64,000 nucleotides of DNA from Tanypteryx hageni (GCA_028673005.1 CM054113.1:65176850-65240849); one strand, 5' to 3'; positions 25,426 to 39,881 are shown, counted from the stretch's first letter. Program-made: numbers and translations. Notes: generated from the sequence alone by a model not told the origin.

Positions 25426-25689
25426 TAATTCATTGTCAAATCCAAAGATCTACTTATAAAACAATATCAGTTTTGACCTTTTAATCATTTACCTTCAATT
25501 AAAATCCATGCAAATCTGCACCGACGGATTCATTAAATCACGCGTGTTTTTAAGAAACAAAAGAGTCACAATCGAAAACAACGCATCTGTTAAATTTCCT
25601 ATAAAAATACTCGAACATTTTTGCCGATAACACACCCTATCGGATTATCGAACAAAAGTGCCTAATACAATTGATTTTGTTTTTCAAAG

Positions 25690-26070
25690 GTATAATTTCT
25701 AGGCGGAGGAACCAAGGATAAAGAGAACGAGAAGGAAGCGAAGGGATGAATGCTAGGGAAGGAGGAAGGCGGGTAGAGAAGGGGGAGAGAGAGAGAGAGA
25801 AAGGAAGGAGAAAGGGCGAAGAGAAAAGGCTTTGGAGAGACTTGGATAGAAGGGATGAGAGATATGGAGGAGGTTGCTGATGCCTCCTCCTCCTCTTTAA
25901 GCACGCAACTCGCCAATTAAGGCCACCTCTTGAATTCTTACTTGGAGAAATGAAGAAGAGATGGAGTCGAAAGGAGCGAGCTGAAAGGCAGTGGAGGGGG
26001 GAGAGGAGAGGGGAGGGAGCGAGCGAAGGGGGGGAGAGAGAAAAGGGAAGGTCTAGAATGATTAACGTGG
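25690..26070. repeat. Purine-rich tract with (GA)n
   Basis: Plus strand is GGA/GAA-rich with a (GA)n run near 25785-25800. The Lys/Arg/Glu or Ser/Leu/Pro-rich open frames over it on both strands are artefacts of composition. Confidence 0.8.
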
Positions 26071-26239
26071 CTTTGAGATTTAGGCCATTTACAGGGTTTT
26101 TGGAAGCCTCTTCCAATTACGAGCCATTAAGTACGCGAGGCGACGCCCAAAATTCATTCATTAGACACGAGAAGGGGTAAACCGAGCAACTCGATCGTCG
26201 AGATAACCGAAGTTTTCAACCGATAAGTATCGGATATCG

Positions 26240-26268
26240 CTCTCTCTCTCTCTCTCTCTCTCTCTCGT
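26240..26268. repeat. (TC)n microsatellite
   Basis: Fourteen uninterrupted TC dinucleotides. Confidence 0.95.
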
Positions 26269-27339
26269 ATTTCGCGAAACCGAAACGAGTGAGATTGACG
26301 AGAAACGACAAATGGCGATCGGAGTAGCTAAGCTCCGATTGCCTGCACGATCAGGACGATGTCCCGATTAAACCTCATTTGAAATACATAATTTTAAAAA
26401 ATCGGCGTAACATACCGCACAAACTTACTCACATCCTTATGCTTCTAGGCCATATTACAAGTCACTGTTTATATCAATACGTAATAACGTGAAATCTGAC
26501 GCGTGGCAACAATGCTGCTGTTGTTATTGGGAAGATCATGGCAGTATATTAGAGTATAACTCGACATGTCTTACTGTCATTGGACGCTATAAAATATTTT
26601 GAGAAAAACGGCTCATTTATTATTGTTTATGACATGAGGCTCTATCGCTGAAATAATTTAAATCGAAATCCTTAGACATTTTGTGAAAATAAATTACCCT
26701 CTAATGTTGTCATGCGGTTCATGCCAACATCGCTTCCATTCTTGGTGATATCTCTACTTCTGTCACTCTGCTCTCTCTCTCTCTAAAGTGTTTTTAACAA
26801 ACATTCCGACTCGGTAAAAAATTTAAATTTGGCAGGAATGCTTCGATCACGCATCTCAAATCAATGACGAAAAAAGATCCGAGTTTGACTCCGGGATAAA
26901 ATTTGTTTCCCGTAAAAAGCGATTTTTCGACTTGCAAGCTTTCATTATTTTGCTAATTAAAATCTTCATATATTAATACTCAATGTCTGTCCGTCCGTCC
27001 CCCCTTTTATCTCTTGAACAATTTGTCATAGAGAAATGCTGTAAACGCCATTTTGTTTCTGCCAACTAGGAGACTCCGGGAAAACTATTTCCATTTAAAT
27101 AAGTGTCCCGGATTCGACTCCGGGAGACGATTACATTTTCGATTTTTAAAGGTGCAAGGTTTATTTCCTTCATTCATTAAAATACGTAAATAGGGACAGA
27201 ATTTCTCCGCTTTTACTTTATTCGACGGCTAAAACTATAAAATATCTTTTTCTTGTAATGTTTCGACGTTACACGGAAGAATTTATCAGAAACACGTTTA
27301 TTTTAAAAATTTTATGGCTTTTTCGTACTCTTTCCGGGT

Positions 27340-27353
27340 GTTGCCAAGGCGAC
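27340..27353. promoter_or_regulatory. RFX X-box match in putative Tmc intron 1
   Basis: gttgccaaggcgac fits the X-box consensus (RYYNYY, 2-base spacer, RRNRAC) bound by RFX factors. It lies in a slightly GC-richer patch with no repeat recognised. Link to Tmc is uncertain because intron 1 itself is provisional. Confidence 0.4.
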
Positions 27354-30300
27354 CTGCATTGTTGCCTCCGATTGAATTAGCGTCTATTAAGGCTTCAAAT
27401 AGACAAAATAATTGCGTTATTCGCTTAGCGCTTTTTATGAAGCATCGAAATTATAGTTGTATCAATGTCAAACTTAACGTTGCAACGTTAATAATTGAAG
27501 ATTGTTATTATTCAATAAACTGCGTGTGAGCTGTGGGAATTTTTAATGATTATGATTTTAAACATGCAGATTTCTGACTGACTTCGCAAAAGTTTTTGCG
27601 GGTACCACTAGTTAGAAATTATTGATCATCGATCTTCGAACCGGGATTGTTTTGAAGAAGAATGAATGAAGTTTCTTATTCATATCGTCGAATTTTTCCA
27701 TCAATTCGAAATCGTTCAAATTAATCGTTTAAATCACGTGTTTGAAATATTTTCCTTTTAACCGTCACGTGGATTGTCAACCATGTTTTTGTTAAAACTA
27801 TAGCTTCTATCATTGTTTCAACCATAATATAACTACGAAAGAGTACATTATGATTTAACTCGAGAATATTCAAATTCATGCCCCGTAAATTTTGACGGGC
27901 ACTTACTCTAGTTTTATATAAATGCAATACTTCATCAGCTGCGTACAGACGACAGGTTACAGACTGACGTAATAGCAGGGTAACATGTAGTTACCTATGT
28001 CCAACAGCGTGCATCTACGTCATTGACCGATGCGGTATTCGAGCAAAAAGGACGAACTTATTTCTGCCTATATCTGATCGCAGCTAATAGATGGTGATTT
28101 CAGCCTGTGCTATTACTGAATCAACGATAGAACCCTATACGTGATTGACATGAAGTCTCCGGTGCTCCGAGGGCATTTAGACCTTAACAGATACGGAGCA
28201 TTCTTTGAATGACAATACCTCGAGCGGACGAACTATATTCCCTTCCAGTCTGTTCATTCATCCAGTTCACCGCTGACCCAATTACGACCTGAAAAGATTG
28301 AAAGATAAATAAATACTTCGGCATTTTGATGTCTTATTTAATGTTTTATTAACCAGAAATACACATTTCAAACCAAGGATAGTAATCCTCTATCATGCTA
28401 AGCTTTAACTTTCCCGAAATTTTATAATTAAAGAGATTCTGTCGCCATTATTTTAAGCTGATTCTTTGCCCCATTACCTCTATTTTCATTGCAAATTAGT
28501 CCTTAACCTCTAATTCCATTTTTCCAAATTTACTTCGTAAATTGAATGTCTGAGCAAATATTGTGCCACCTCAAAAACGAGACGACCTATTTTTCTATGC
28601 GAACGGAACACAAACAGTTTAAGAAGAAAAATACCAGGTAAAGGCGAAATTCTCGTAAAGAAACACATAAGTGGTATTATTTTCTCTAATAGTTTTATAT
28701 TTGCGGAATTTCCAAGGACACCCAAAACATCAATCGATTCGACACCGGCGGCATTTACTACACTACCACCTGCAACTTTAATGACATTTTTCTTCAGCCT
28801 ACTATTCGCTTTCCCTGTAATAATGGCTTCTGTTTACTCGTATCTAATAATATGAAACATCTGATTTATAATGATTACAGGGGTTTTATATAGTTCATTG
28901 GTTGGTGGGATAAAACAAATCATATAAACATTTTTAGGAGACAGACTTTTACTCTAATGTAAAAATGTAAAAAATATATTCTGTAATATAACAAGCATGG
29001 AAAGAGCTACTGAAGCAGAATAAATGAAGGTTTTTCAAAATAAATTGTTAATACCGAATGTTAAAATTTATGTATGTATATTAGTATGATTAGTCTTAAG
29101 CAATATTGTAAAAATAATTTAATATAATTAAGATTTTTTAAATAAAACGTTTATTAAAATAAAGAAATTTAAATTAAATTTTTACTCCTATTGTGCTAGT
29201 CACTAGAACCTCCACAAGAAAACGTGCACAACGAGACAGAATACTACATCGAATGGAGAAAAGACGAAGTCTCTTAACTGCTTTCGATTAGGAGTTGGCC
29301 CGTCAGTCCGACGCAGACGGACAAATCGAACGCGTAAGCGGGGTTTTTTAACCGCTAAAAAATTGAATGAGTGACAACAATAATAAATAGGCATCACAAC
29401 AAATTTCTCAATATGTTGAAGCTGTCGAACGAATAATTGCATAATTGATACTTTATAATTCGTACAATTTTATGAAATCGACCGAGTAAGCCGTAACTTT
29501 GTTCAACTGCACTTAATGAAATGTAATTCTCAAAAATGCAATGTAACTTTGTACAATAAATTCCTCACAAAAATAACACCACCATGCTTTCGACATCAGG
29601 CTACCTGATGACTTTTACCAAATTACACTACATTTTTCAGAATTTAATATTATTATTTTAATCGGCTGTACACTACACTAAATGACGTTTTCCATAGAAC
29701 TCGTTTGGACACTATTTACTCCTAAAGAAACCGCGTATTTCATTTCGTGACGTAATTCAACCGCGAAACACTACAGTACGCATAGAAAACGGAAAAAACC
29801 CCTTACTTTCTTATCGCAGGAGCCGTGAAAGTAATAGAACCGACCGTTTTAAGACCCCACACAAAAAAACCACCCATTCCTCTCTCCTCCTCCCGCCTTC
29901 CCTGCGAGCTTCTTCGCCGCCTCCCCTCCTCCCCCACACCACGCCCTCTTTAACACCGCCAAAAGCAAACACCCCCTTTCCTCGCTCATAAATCCTCTGT
30001 CCACAATGCACCTCGCGCGGGACTCGGTCGAAATTACCTATCCTACGACATACCCATTGTTAAGGAGGCCATCGACGGGACCGCTCGAAATGGTTTCATT
30101 GCGTGACGCGGCTCCCTTTAAAGCCCTTCTCCGAAAAGGTAGGAAGAAGGGAGAACAAGAGAGAAAACATCCACCCTCTTCCTCCTCATCCCCAAAAAAC
30201 CATCCTGGGTCACGTAGGTCGAGAGAAGATGCCCTTCACCTCAAATGAAAAAGGGACCACGCACATACCTGTTGCGAAAATCCATAACGATCTATTTCTT

Positions 30301-31050
30301 TCTCTCTCTCTCTCATATTCTCGCTTCTGCCAACCCGAATGCCCCCGTTTCGTCGAGCACGCTCCATCATCTGTCGCTCCCCCTTCCCCCCTTGACAGCA
30401 TAATCATGGGAAGATAATAGGCATCCAGTTTGCTATTGAGAGCTACGCTTTTATGACTCAAATACATCCTTATATCGCGCCTATATCTCTAGCTTGGATT
30501 TTATGTCAATAAACAATAATTAAAATTTCACACCTCAATAGGTGTATGTCTAAACACAATGGCGCAGCCAGGAATTTACTTTAGGGATGGCAAATCATAA
30601 GACATTTTTTTGTGATGAGATTACAGTCTTATTTTTCTTTGATAAGTCATAAACATCGTATAAAATTAAACAATCATGACAGTCATTTAATAAATATATT
30701 CATTTTCAAGTTAAAGTAGAAATTAATGCGAAAGCAGTTGCAGCTTAAATTATTTGCGATATTGGGGATGGGCAAATGCCCGGCTGTCATCTCCTTGTCT
30801 ACACCGCGATACACTATAACTCGATGTTTGGATTGAACATAAATATTTTCTCTCTAAGATTCACAACAGTAGGCTTCAAGTTCGGCAAATTAACTTTTCC
30901 TTAACACGAGTATTTTTAAAAACTGCTATAAATTCTTTTTTTAATTTTTTTACACGCTTGGACTTACCGTTTAGAAAAAGTTTAGATGCTGAAAAATTTT
31001 CCCATATTTTTGTTCATTTAAATTAGCTAGAATTAAGAAAAACTTGAGAC

Positions 31051-32898
31051 TTACAAGAAGAGGACACGGTAGTGGGGTCAGGGATTTTTATGAAACTTGG
31101 TAGGTGCAATTTCTCGTCAACTGGTATAAATAGCTTAATACACTCCAAATTCATTAAGTAATTGTTGGCGGTGAGCGTATAGTGGTTACGTCCGAAACGT
31201 AAGAGCGCGAGATCGATTCCCTCGTGGGTTGGTTCTTTTTTTCATTTCGCACTGGGCAGCCACGTTAATATTTTTATTTTTTTCTATGTTGTTTGGGGGT
31301 GATTTGGATTTTTCCTCAAGTAATTCAACGCACGATTGTCTCCACAAAGTTTACATTATTACATCGCACATTCTTCATTGATCTCGGCACACGCTACATC
31401 CTATATTGATGCTTATGACATGGAAAGGATTCCTGAAATTATTTTTGCGAAGGCTTCATCCGAATACTTATAATATAGGCGGAGGCATATAAGGCAAAGG
31501 ATCGTTGCAAGTATAAAAAACATGAACTGGTGAGAAGTCCGTTAAAAGTAATATGAATAAATAAAAATATTTCTATTATGAATCTCTCACAAACAAAACA
31601 ATCACTCACAGAAACTCGAGCAATCGAGCAAGAAACTTATCCGTCGATCAGAAAGTCTCTAATGCCAGGTTTACGCGGTTCTTTTTAATTGCACTACAAG
31701 GATGAATCATCAAAAGTGGAAGAAAAGTTTTTTATATAAACAATGTGTCAACGCGGCTGATTCATTGTAGTTGCAAAGTGATTAATTAATAGGCTGATAA
31801 GTTGATTAATTAATTCACAAACAAATTATGAGCCTTTTCCACAATCAACTTTGTAACGTGACTTTACCACACTTTCGAGAGCTACCAAGCAATATATAAG
31901 TTATAACATGACAGTAGAGAATTGATGCCACTGCAAATTTCGTTCAAGTTTCATTGAATAAATTTAATTCTCATCAACAAGTGCAACCGTCGGTTCCGTA
32001 ATACTTTCAAAGATTCAATTTAACAGCAATAATTATAATACACGCCTAATGGAGATACTTATGTTATCATCCAGGAAACTGCGAAGAAATTTGCTAACAT
32101 AAAACAAAAGTTCCGTTACCTGTCGATTCATAAGAAAATTAAAGTTTTCCTTATAACTCTCCCCATCATTGGTCCCAGTGATGATTGGTGGTTGTAGATT
32201 ATTAATGCTTTTAATCAATCAACCGAATTTCCGAGGGATTCATAATAGAAATATTTTTATTTATTCATATTACTTTTAACGGACTTCTCACCAGTTCATG
32301 TTTTTTATACTTGCAACGATCCTTTGCCTTATATACCTCCGCCTATGTTATAAGTATTCGGATGAGGTCTTCGCAAAAATAATTTCAGGGATCCTTTCCA
32401 TGTCATAAACATCACTATAGGATGTAGCGTGTGCCGAGATCAATGAAGAATGTGCGATGTAATAATGTAAACTTTGTGGAGACAATCGTGCGTTGAATTA
32501 CTTGAGGAAAAATCCAAATCACCCCCAAACATAGAAAAAAATAAAAATATCAACGTGGCTGCCCAGTTAAATTTTAACGCGAAAAAGGATTTGTAAAAGG
32601 AGGCGAAATGAAAAAAAAAGAACCAACCCACGAGGGAATTGAACTCGCACTCGTACTCGTACATTTCGGACGCAACCACTATACGCTCACCGCCAACAAT
32701 TACTTAATGAATTTGGCGTGTATTAAGCTATTTATACCAGTTGACGAGAAATTGCAATATTTAATCGCGATTTTCGGAAAAACTATCGGCCGTATACGCC
32801 CAAGAGGGGGGTTTGCAGTGATCCTGGAATCCAGAGCTATACACCTACCAAGTCTCATAAAAATCCGTATTCCCGCTACCGTGTCCTCTCCTTGTTAG
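31051..32898. mobile_element. 1.85-kb foldback element with long inverted arms
   Basis: The left arm (31051-31592) and right arm (32237-32898) are reverse complements over several hundred bases, from 'aggacacggta' at the outer ends to 'attcataatagaaatatttt' at the inner ends. The right arm has about 110 extra bases (32755-32860). Each arm carries a tRNA-like stretch: 'tagtggttacg' (A-box-like) then 'gagatcgattccctcg' (B-box-like) at 31165-31225, inverted at 32635-32690. The 640-bp centre has no coding frame. It may be two opposed SINE-bearing copies or a foldback DNA transposon. Confidence 0.8.
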
Positions 32899-34989
32899 CT
32901 GTACAGCTGAAAGAATAAGTCATTTTTCTCGGAGAATCGGAATCCATACTGAATTAACTTGAATATTGTTTGTAACCAAGAAAATGCGGAAATCTTTCCA
33001 GTTTTTAACAATGAAAAATGTTAACTATCAAAGCAACGAGCTCTATGCTTTTGAAAGGGAATTGATAATCTGCCTTAAATAATAGCATTGATTTGATGCT
33101 TTAAATGTGATTTGGTATGCTGCATTGCAATACCGATAGGTTCTAATAATGTGGTAAACATACTATAGTAACATCTTCCAAATACATGAAATATCCTATT
33201 TATTTCTATTGATTGTAATTATTATGGAAAATTTCAAACGATTGATTACATTAAAATGAAATTTATATGGATAACACATGTATACAGATAAAATTTTGAA
33301 TACATATATTCAATTGTTTCTTTTCATTGTCTAAAAGATGAAAATAAAACTGAATTTCTAAAATTGTTTAAAAAATATTTTTATCATTTTAAGCAGACGG
33401 AAAAGGAGAAAATAATTTTTTCCACATTAAGGTCTTACAATTGACACAACATTTTGGTGCGATTTAACGAAATTTGAATATTGCACTATACACGAGTTTG
33501 CAATTTTGAAAGTTTCAGATGCTGCAAAATGTTTGCATCTCATTTTTAGAAATTTCTTTATAAATGAGCCGTTCGCTTTGATTAAACCTTATAACTTTTA
33601 ATGTTTCAACTTAATTCTTATATAATTTTAACAAAAAATGTTTGATGTACCGCTTTAACTTTCTTCACAAACATATGTTCTGAAAATAATAACGTTTAAT
33701 TCAACTGAAAATTCACATATAGTAGGTCCTTGTATCATCAATTCAATTTAACATGAAATAAGATAGTAAATGTACTATAAATGAAAGAATAAATTGTCTT
33801 CAACCAAAATCTAAGCTTCCGAGTCTAATATCGTACTTCGGATAAATAAATAGGTTTAATAACCCGCACCAAAATATTGTGGTTAATTGTAAGATCAAAA
33901 TGAGGGGGAAATTGTTATCTCCTTTTCTGTGAGCGTAAAACGATAAGAATATTTTTCAGCATTTTTTAAATGCAGTTTGATTTAGAATCCACTATAGTGA
34001 ATAACTAGCTGATATGAACTTCTGGTTTTCACAAACTTTTTAAGACTATAGGAGAAATAGTTTTTCAATTTGATTTCATCCATAAAATTTGAGCTCGATT
34101 ATTCTCTTTCGATTTTATTCTTTGGGATTCTTTCTGTAATTAACAATTGTCTTCTTTTTACGGTTCGAATAACCGAGGTTCGACCGCGATTCTTCGGAAT
34201 GACAAGCGATATTTATTTGCTATAGCAGTCCATCTGGGTTTTACGGAGACCAATTGGAATATTTCATTAGAAAATCTCAAAAATGACCTTTCCTTGATTC
34301 TCCGAGTTTTTTCACTTTGCCGTCGACTTTTTTATCTCCGCTCCCTCTTCCGAAAATCCTTTGAACTTGATTCCCGTTTTAAATGGCCACTGCTGCTCTG
34401 ATCTTCACTTACCCTGCCTTATTTTTTAACACTCTCCCATTCATATTGCCGCTCCAACATCTCCTGTAATTACTTCCCACTCGGCAATCCCATCTCTCAG
34501 AATTCCGAATGCTCCATTTCGCGCTTCTCATTTCTCTCTCCGACTCATAGTCGACTCCCATCTTTATTTGCCCACTCCTTCATATCCCTTTATTAACCCC
34601 CTCTTCATTTCGATATAACTAAACTCTCAATTTTCATTCCTTTTTTAACTCTCTCTCTTCCTACATGCGCGTTCGTTTTGTTTTCGTTTGGAGGATAATA
34701 AGTCTAAGGAATCATCTCGGTACGTGCACGAGTCTTTGTATGCTCTCCTAATTGGTGAATCGCGGTACTTTTTTTATAACCAAAACTATCTCTTGGATAG
34801 ATCCGTTGATTTATTTGTATTTTTAACTGGTCGGTATGATTTATGATAAATTTCAAACTAAAACAGACTATTCAGACAACCTCTCGATCGATGATGGTCT
34901 CCGAGAGTGACATTGAGGCGAAGGGTAACTTCGAATGAATAATGTAAAACTTAACCCTCGATAAACGAAACGAAGAGATAAATAGTAAA

Positions 34990-35075
34990 AAGTTCCGCTT
35001 TAATAGTAATAAACGACCGGTTTCGACTAAGAACTAATCATCATCAGTCAGTCATCATTCGTTTCAATTACGATG
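34990..35075. repeat. Possible interspersed repeat
   Basis: Contains 'acgaccggtttcgactaaga' followed by 'atcatcatcagtcagtcatc', a phrase type often seen in arthropod repeats. Only one copy was found in this window, so support is weak. Confidence 0.25.
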
Positions 35076-36520
35076 GAGTTCCACAAAGTCGATTTTAATC
35101 CTCTACATTCCACTGCAAGTTCAAACTAACATTCACTGTATCAATTTTCTTATTTTATTTTGACTGATTAACAATTGTCGACCACTTCAACTTTGAAGAC
35201 AGGCAAGAAAAAATTAATTTAACCATTCTACATATCATAAAAACATTTCTCGACATTTAAGATCATTTGCTTTGTTCAGAAAAAAACTTGATTTATAGAG
35301 GGTTTATATCATCTTAACCGAGAGCTTCTATATCCGAGTACTTTTTATTATTTTTATTGCCAAAAATGGAATTAAGCCTAACAAATAGTTTAGTTTTGGG
35401 TTATATTAACCTATGTCAAAAATTCTATTTTAAGATCTATACTTAGCACATTCGTACAGCTCTGAAATATTTTCGAGCGTCGTTTTACTCCGGTTCCACA
35501 AGCATTGCGTCGCTATAAAGGAGTTGCCCTGTTAAGCGAGGTCGTCATGAGCGAGTTGTGTAATGTGTGTCAGTTATCCCGCCCTTCGACTCATAACCTA
35601 AAACGCCCCACTGGAAGCAGTTTTTGCACGAGCGGTATTTAACTTTTTAGAAAAAAGTAATTTCCAACGGCCACTCCCGACACCCGTCCGTTAAGGTTTT
35701 TTTCCTCCCATTCTAATACGCAGCCAGATTTTAAAAACCATTCATAGTTTTTGGGCGGAAAAAAAGATGGGAGAAAAGCGAAATGCGCTCGTCGATGTTC
35801 TTTTTTTATTACACCTTTCCTCCGTTCCGTTCCCGCGCCGACGATTTTGTTTCCCTCTTTCATTCTTTCCTCGTCAACAAACCTTCTTCCGTTATTTTTT
35901 TTACCCCTACCCCTCCCCCATAGGATCGCGAAATGGAAAGAGCGTGTGTGTTAAAGGGAGAGAAAGAGGATAAAATGGAAATGGAGGGGCAAAAAGGGTG
36001 AGCCAGAAAAGGGGTTTCTGGCTGTATATACGGCAGGGTCGTGAGTGGCTCTCCCCGAGATTGCATCCGGTCTCTCTACCTCTCTCTCGGGGGAAAGGAG
36101 GGGAAGAGAGGAAGAGAAACTGAGCTGCGTTTGGTGAGGCGAGGAGGAATGCGAGGTGTTTAAAGGGAGGGTGTTTCGGAGGGAGAGGAGGAGAGCGAGA
36201 GGGGAGAGCAAGAGGGGAGAGCGTGAGGAGAGAGCGTGTCCAGGGAAAGGGGACGGGAGAAAGGAACGGGATAGGCGAGGGTGGATAATTCATGCAAGGG
36301 TGCCCAGAATGAGGTAGTGTGTGCTTAAGAGGGGGGAGAGAGGAGGGGAAGAGGTGGGTGTGGCACTCCTTAGAGGCAATTGAAAGCACGTTTAAGATGG
36401 ACACGGCTTCGGAAAGAAAGGAAGGAGAAGGGGGAGGAGTGCGAGGAAGGGAGAAGTTGGAGAAATGAGTAGGAGAAAGAAGGAAGGAGTAGGAGAAAGG
36501 AGTGGGAGAAAGGAGGGAGG

Positions 36521-36640
36521 AGTGAGAGGAAGATGGGAGAAGTGCGAGAAAGGAGGGAGGAGTGAGAGGAAGATGGGAGAATTGCGAGAAAGGAGGGAGG
36601 AGTGAGAGGAAGATGGGAGAAGGGGGAGAAAGGAGGGAGT
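36521..36640. repeat. 40-bp minisatellite, three units
   Basis: Unit begins agtgagaggaagatgggaga and ends aggagggagg. Three consecutive copies differ at a few positions in the middle (agtgcgagaa, attgcgagaa, agggggagaa). Confidence 0.9.
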
Positions 36641-36717
36641 GGGAGAAATGAGGGAGTGGGAGAAATGAGGGAGTGGGAGAAATGAGGGAGTGGGAGAAAT
36701 GAGGGAGTGGGAGAAAT
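36633..36717. repeat. 17-bp minisatellite, five perfect units
   Basis: The unit gagggagtgggagaaat is repeated five times without change, indicating recent expansion or ongoing homogenisation. Confidence 0.95.
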
Positions 36718-39661
36718 GAGAGAGAGGGAGGGGACGAGGGGATAGGAATGGGAGAAAGAAGAGGTTAAAAGGAGGCAGTGTGAAATGGGAGGAAAGAGAA
36801 GTTAAAGAGGGGAGCGAGAGGATGAGAAGAAAAATTGTATACAGTGAGTGGGGGAAAATGATAGAGTGAAACGAAAAGAGGGAAATATGGAATAAGATGA
36901 AAAAGAAAGACGACAGTGTTTACAGTGGTGCGAAATAGGTATAAAGGGAAAAGGAAGGATGAGAGAAAGAGGACACTGAGCTAAAGAGTTTTAAAGGCGA
37001 AAAGAGATGAATAAATAAGGAGAACAGACAGAATAGCAAATATGAGAATAAACAGAAAGAAATGAAGAGTTAAAAAGGGGAAGAGTAGATACCTTTGTAG
37101 AGGAGTAAAGTAGGTTTGCGGGAAAACTAGAACACAGAAAAGTAAATAAATATGAAACCGGAAAGGCAAACATAAAAACAGAGAGAATAAATAGAAAGAA
37201 GCTCCGAGGGCGAGAGAGGTGGGAGGAAGACAAAGAGCTCGAATAAGACAGCGATGAAAATTGTGATATAGAATCATCGACGTTAAACACAAAAATGTAT
37301 TTTTTTAGCATTAGAGAACACTAGATAAATTCGTTGGTATATAATGTGAATACATTTTAAATCATAATCACGCTACCGTCATCCAATATTTAACCTGACA
37401 CCTCTATAGAACGACCACCAACATTTCTTCATAAAAATCGTCGTTTAGGGGAGTGATCTTTGAATAGGTATAAAAACAGTGCTATGACGGCGTCAGTTAG
37501 GAGAAAAATTGGTCGTTTATAGTAGTCATCGTTAACTGTAATGGCTGCTAATAGAAGTTTCACTATTATAGATGATCACATATTCTGTATGCTTCGCAAT
37601 ACTAAACGCGCGAATTAATCATAATTTGCGCAAAAACAATACCTACATTTGTATGTGACAGCTGCTATATTTCTCAGTCGCGAAATTAAACTGAACTTTC
37701 CAAGCGTCACGCATTACTATTTCACGCAAGTAATAGTAATAGCAAGTACATAGGTGCATCTATTTCATGTCTAAACATCTAACAGATTATCTAAATTCCT
37801 TTCCATGAATTGCGCATTGCATTTCAGGCGTGACTTACCGTAATATACAAAAAATCGATTTTTTAACTTATATAGTTTGCACGACTGTCTTTTGTCCAAT
37901 GTGCTTGGCGGTAACGAATGCGTTCATTAGCTGCGGTGTTTTTAAAATGCAACTTGTCCGACAAATGCGTCAAAAGGATTGCGTGGAAACGTAGACTCAT
38001 CTCATATAAAATATGCATTAATATACGATCATTAACCAGAGTTTATGACATTATTTTTGACACGCGAAGGAGACAATGCCTTTAAAACTGAATTCACTAG
38101 ATTATTCAGTTTGGATGCGAGATTGTCTCTCTTTAATATAAAAGCCTGAAAGAAAAAAAGGAATTGTGTTTTTAATATAAGCTTTCCCTGAAGTATTAAT
38201 TTCTCCCGTTTTATTTTTAATTATTATTAATATTCTATTCGCTTTTGTTTCCAGCTTCCACTTTAAAGGCACGAGAAAATCTTTACACGCGAACATTTCC
38301 CAAATTTCTCTAAAACACTATTACGTTCAGCCTTTTGAAGTTATAGTTTAACATTTTTCAATAAAACTTTATAAAGGCAATAAAAGACAAATATGGCTGC
38401 TTATTCTTTCCTACCACTTATCGTTCTGGTTCTGTTTATTAACAGTGTCACAGATTTCAGAAACAACGTAAGATGGATTTGGAGAGTATATTCAGTCCGC
38501 TGAAATCTCCTTATATACCAGGTTTCAATCTTTGCAATGTCAAAAGCACCAAGTTATTTTACAGAATATCAAACGAGGACCAATGTACTTTTGTAAAATT
38601 AGGAATTATCATAAAAACAAACCATTTTAGTAGTTAATAGAAATGTATTTAAATATATGTAGAAGGTAAATAACTTAATGAATCCAGAAGCTCGACAGCA
38701 AAATTTTAAGCATAGGAGAAGACCACCGCCTATCCCCCCAAGAGAACAGCGGTGATCGCAACTGGTATACGACATGATTTCCCATTTTCCCGAATAATAC
38801 CGCTTCCCCACTTTTTACGGCTCTTTTTAATGCACTTTACTACGATTAAATAGAAATGATATATTCAGCCAATAATTTAAAAGCCTTGAATGATATTACG
38901 AAGGCGGACGCAACTTTTGTACTTGGTAAATAACATTCAGTGTCTCATTTTTAATCATTTATATATCATTACTTGCATTTTCTCGTATTTCACCGAAATA
39001 AATCAGGTAAAATTTTCTTTGTATTCGTTCACCCGCGTTAAATTCGAGTTATAGCATGGAAAATACGTGGGTTCCAGATCATGGACATTTTTTTTTAATC
39101 TAACTTGAATGAAATCTTCTGTTCATCGTATGTAATTACGAAAACGAATTGAGTTAAAATTTATTTCATATATTTTTCAACCTTCTTTATTCTTCCATTC
39201 GGTCGACCACTACGACCCCGGCCATAAGCCAAGGCTCTGCCCTATGCGGAAGATGTTGGAATGGGCATTTAAAAAAGCTGTTTTAGCGAGTCCATTTTAC
39301 GGCTTTCACCAAACAAATCATACACGTAATAACCATAGCCATTAGACAGTCGAGTATTTTGGTTGAAAATAAGGCGTCCTCAGTGGAAACCCATAGGTTG
39401 GTGTTTCAAATTACTACTACCCTCTAGCACAACTACTTAAGTAAACGACTCCTTCGATCGTTTTATGCACTCGAATGATACCAAAGAATCTCTACGTAAC
39501 CACTGATGTAAACTCCTACCGGATCCGCAGAAGCACGTACAGATCAACTATGAATACTTCTCTCGTAGAAAAGATTGCCGACCTCTGCGACAGAGGTTTT
39601 TATGTAAATGATTCTAAATTCAACAGGGCGTTATCGATCTCGTCGCATGGCTGAAAAAGTT

Positions 39662-39881
39662 CAAGAACAAGCATTTAAAAAATACTTCTCAGTTATCGCC
39701 AATAGCCACAAGGTTATAAAAAAACCAGATGCGCATTACGACTATTAAGCACCCGTCTTTTAAACTATTTTCGGCGAAATACCACTGAAGACGGCTGCTT
39801 TGTAGCCGAAATATGCCTGAATTTTTATAACCTTGTTGTCGCTATTGGAGAGACAAGTTATTTTTTAAGTGCTTGTTCTTG
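39662..39881. mobile_element. Foldback element, caagaacaagc termini
   Basis: A 220-bp palindromic element starting caagaacaagcatttaaaaa and ending ttttttaagtgcttgttcttg. Inner arms also pair (agatgcgcatt... and tgtagccgaaatatgc..., 'acggctgctttgtagcc'). No coding capacity. The sequence just outside (tggctgaaaaagtt) is shared with the copy at 45592, so the true repeat is somewhat larger. Confidence 0.8.

Larger units (their letters stand above)
35920..36980. repeat. Purine-rich low-complexity region
   Basis: About 1 kb in which the plus strand is nearly all A and G, including two clean minisatellites (36521-36640 and 36633-36717). The long minus-strand Ser/Pro/Leu-rich frames over it are low-complexity shadows. 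Confidence 0.85.

Noticed and set aside
25637..26180. Frames of 76-159 codons on both strands
   Set aside because: Composition artefacts of the GA-rich tract.
29811..30467. Frames of 66-104 codons on both strands
   Set aside because: Low-complexity CT/GA composition and no homology that I recognise.
35639..37311. Several 60-165 codon frames on both strands
   Set aside because: They overlap the purine-rich block and minisatellites, have low-complexity products and no splice or start support.
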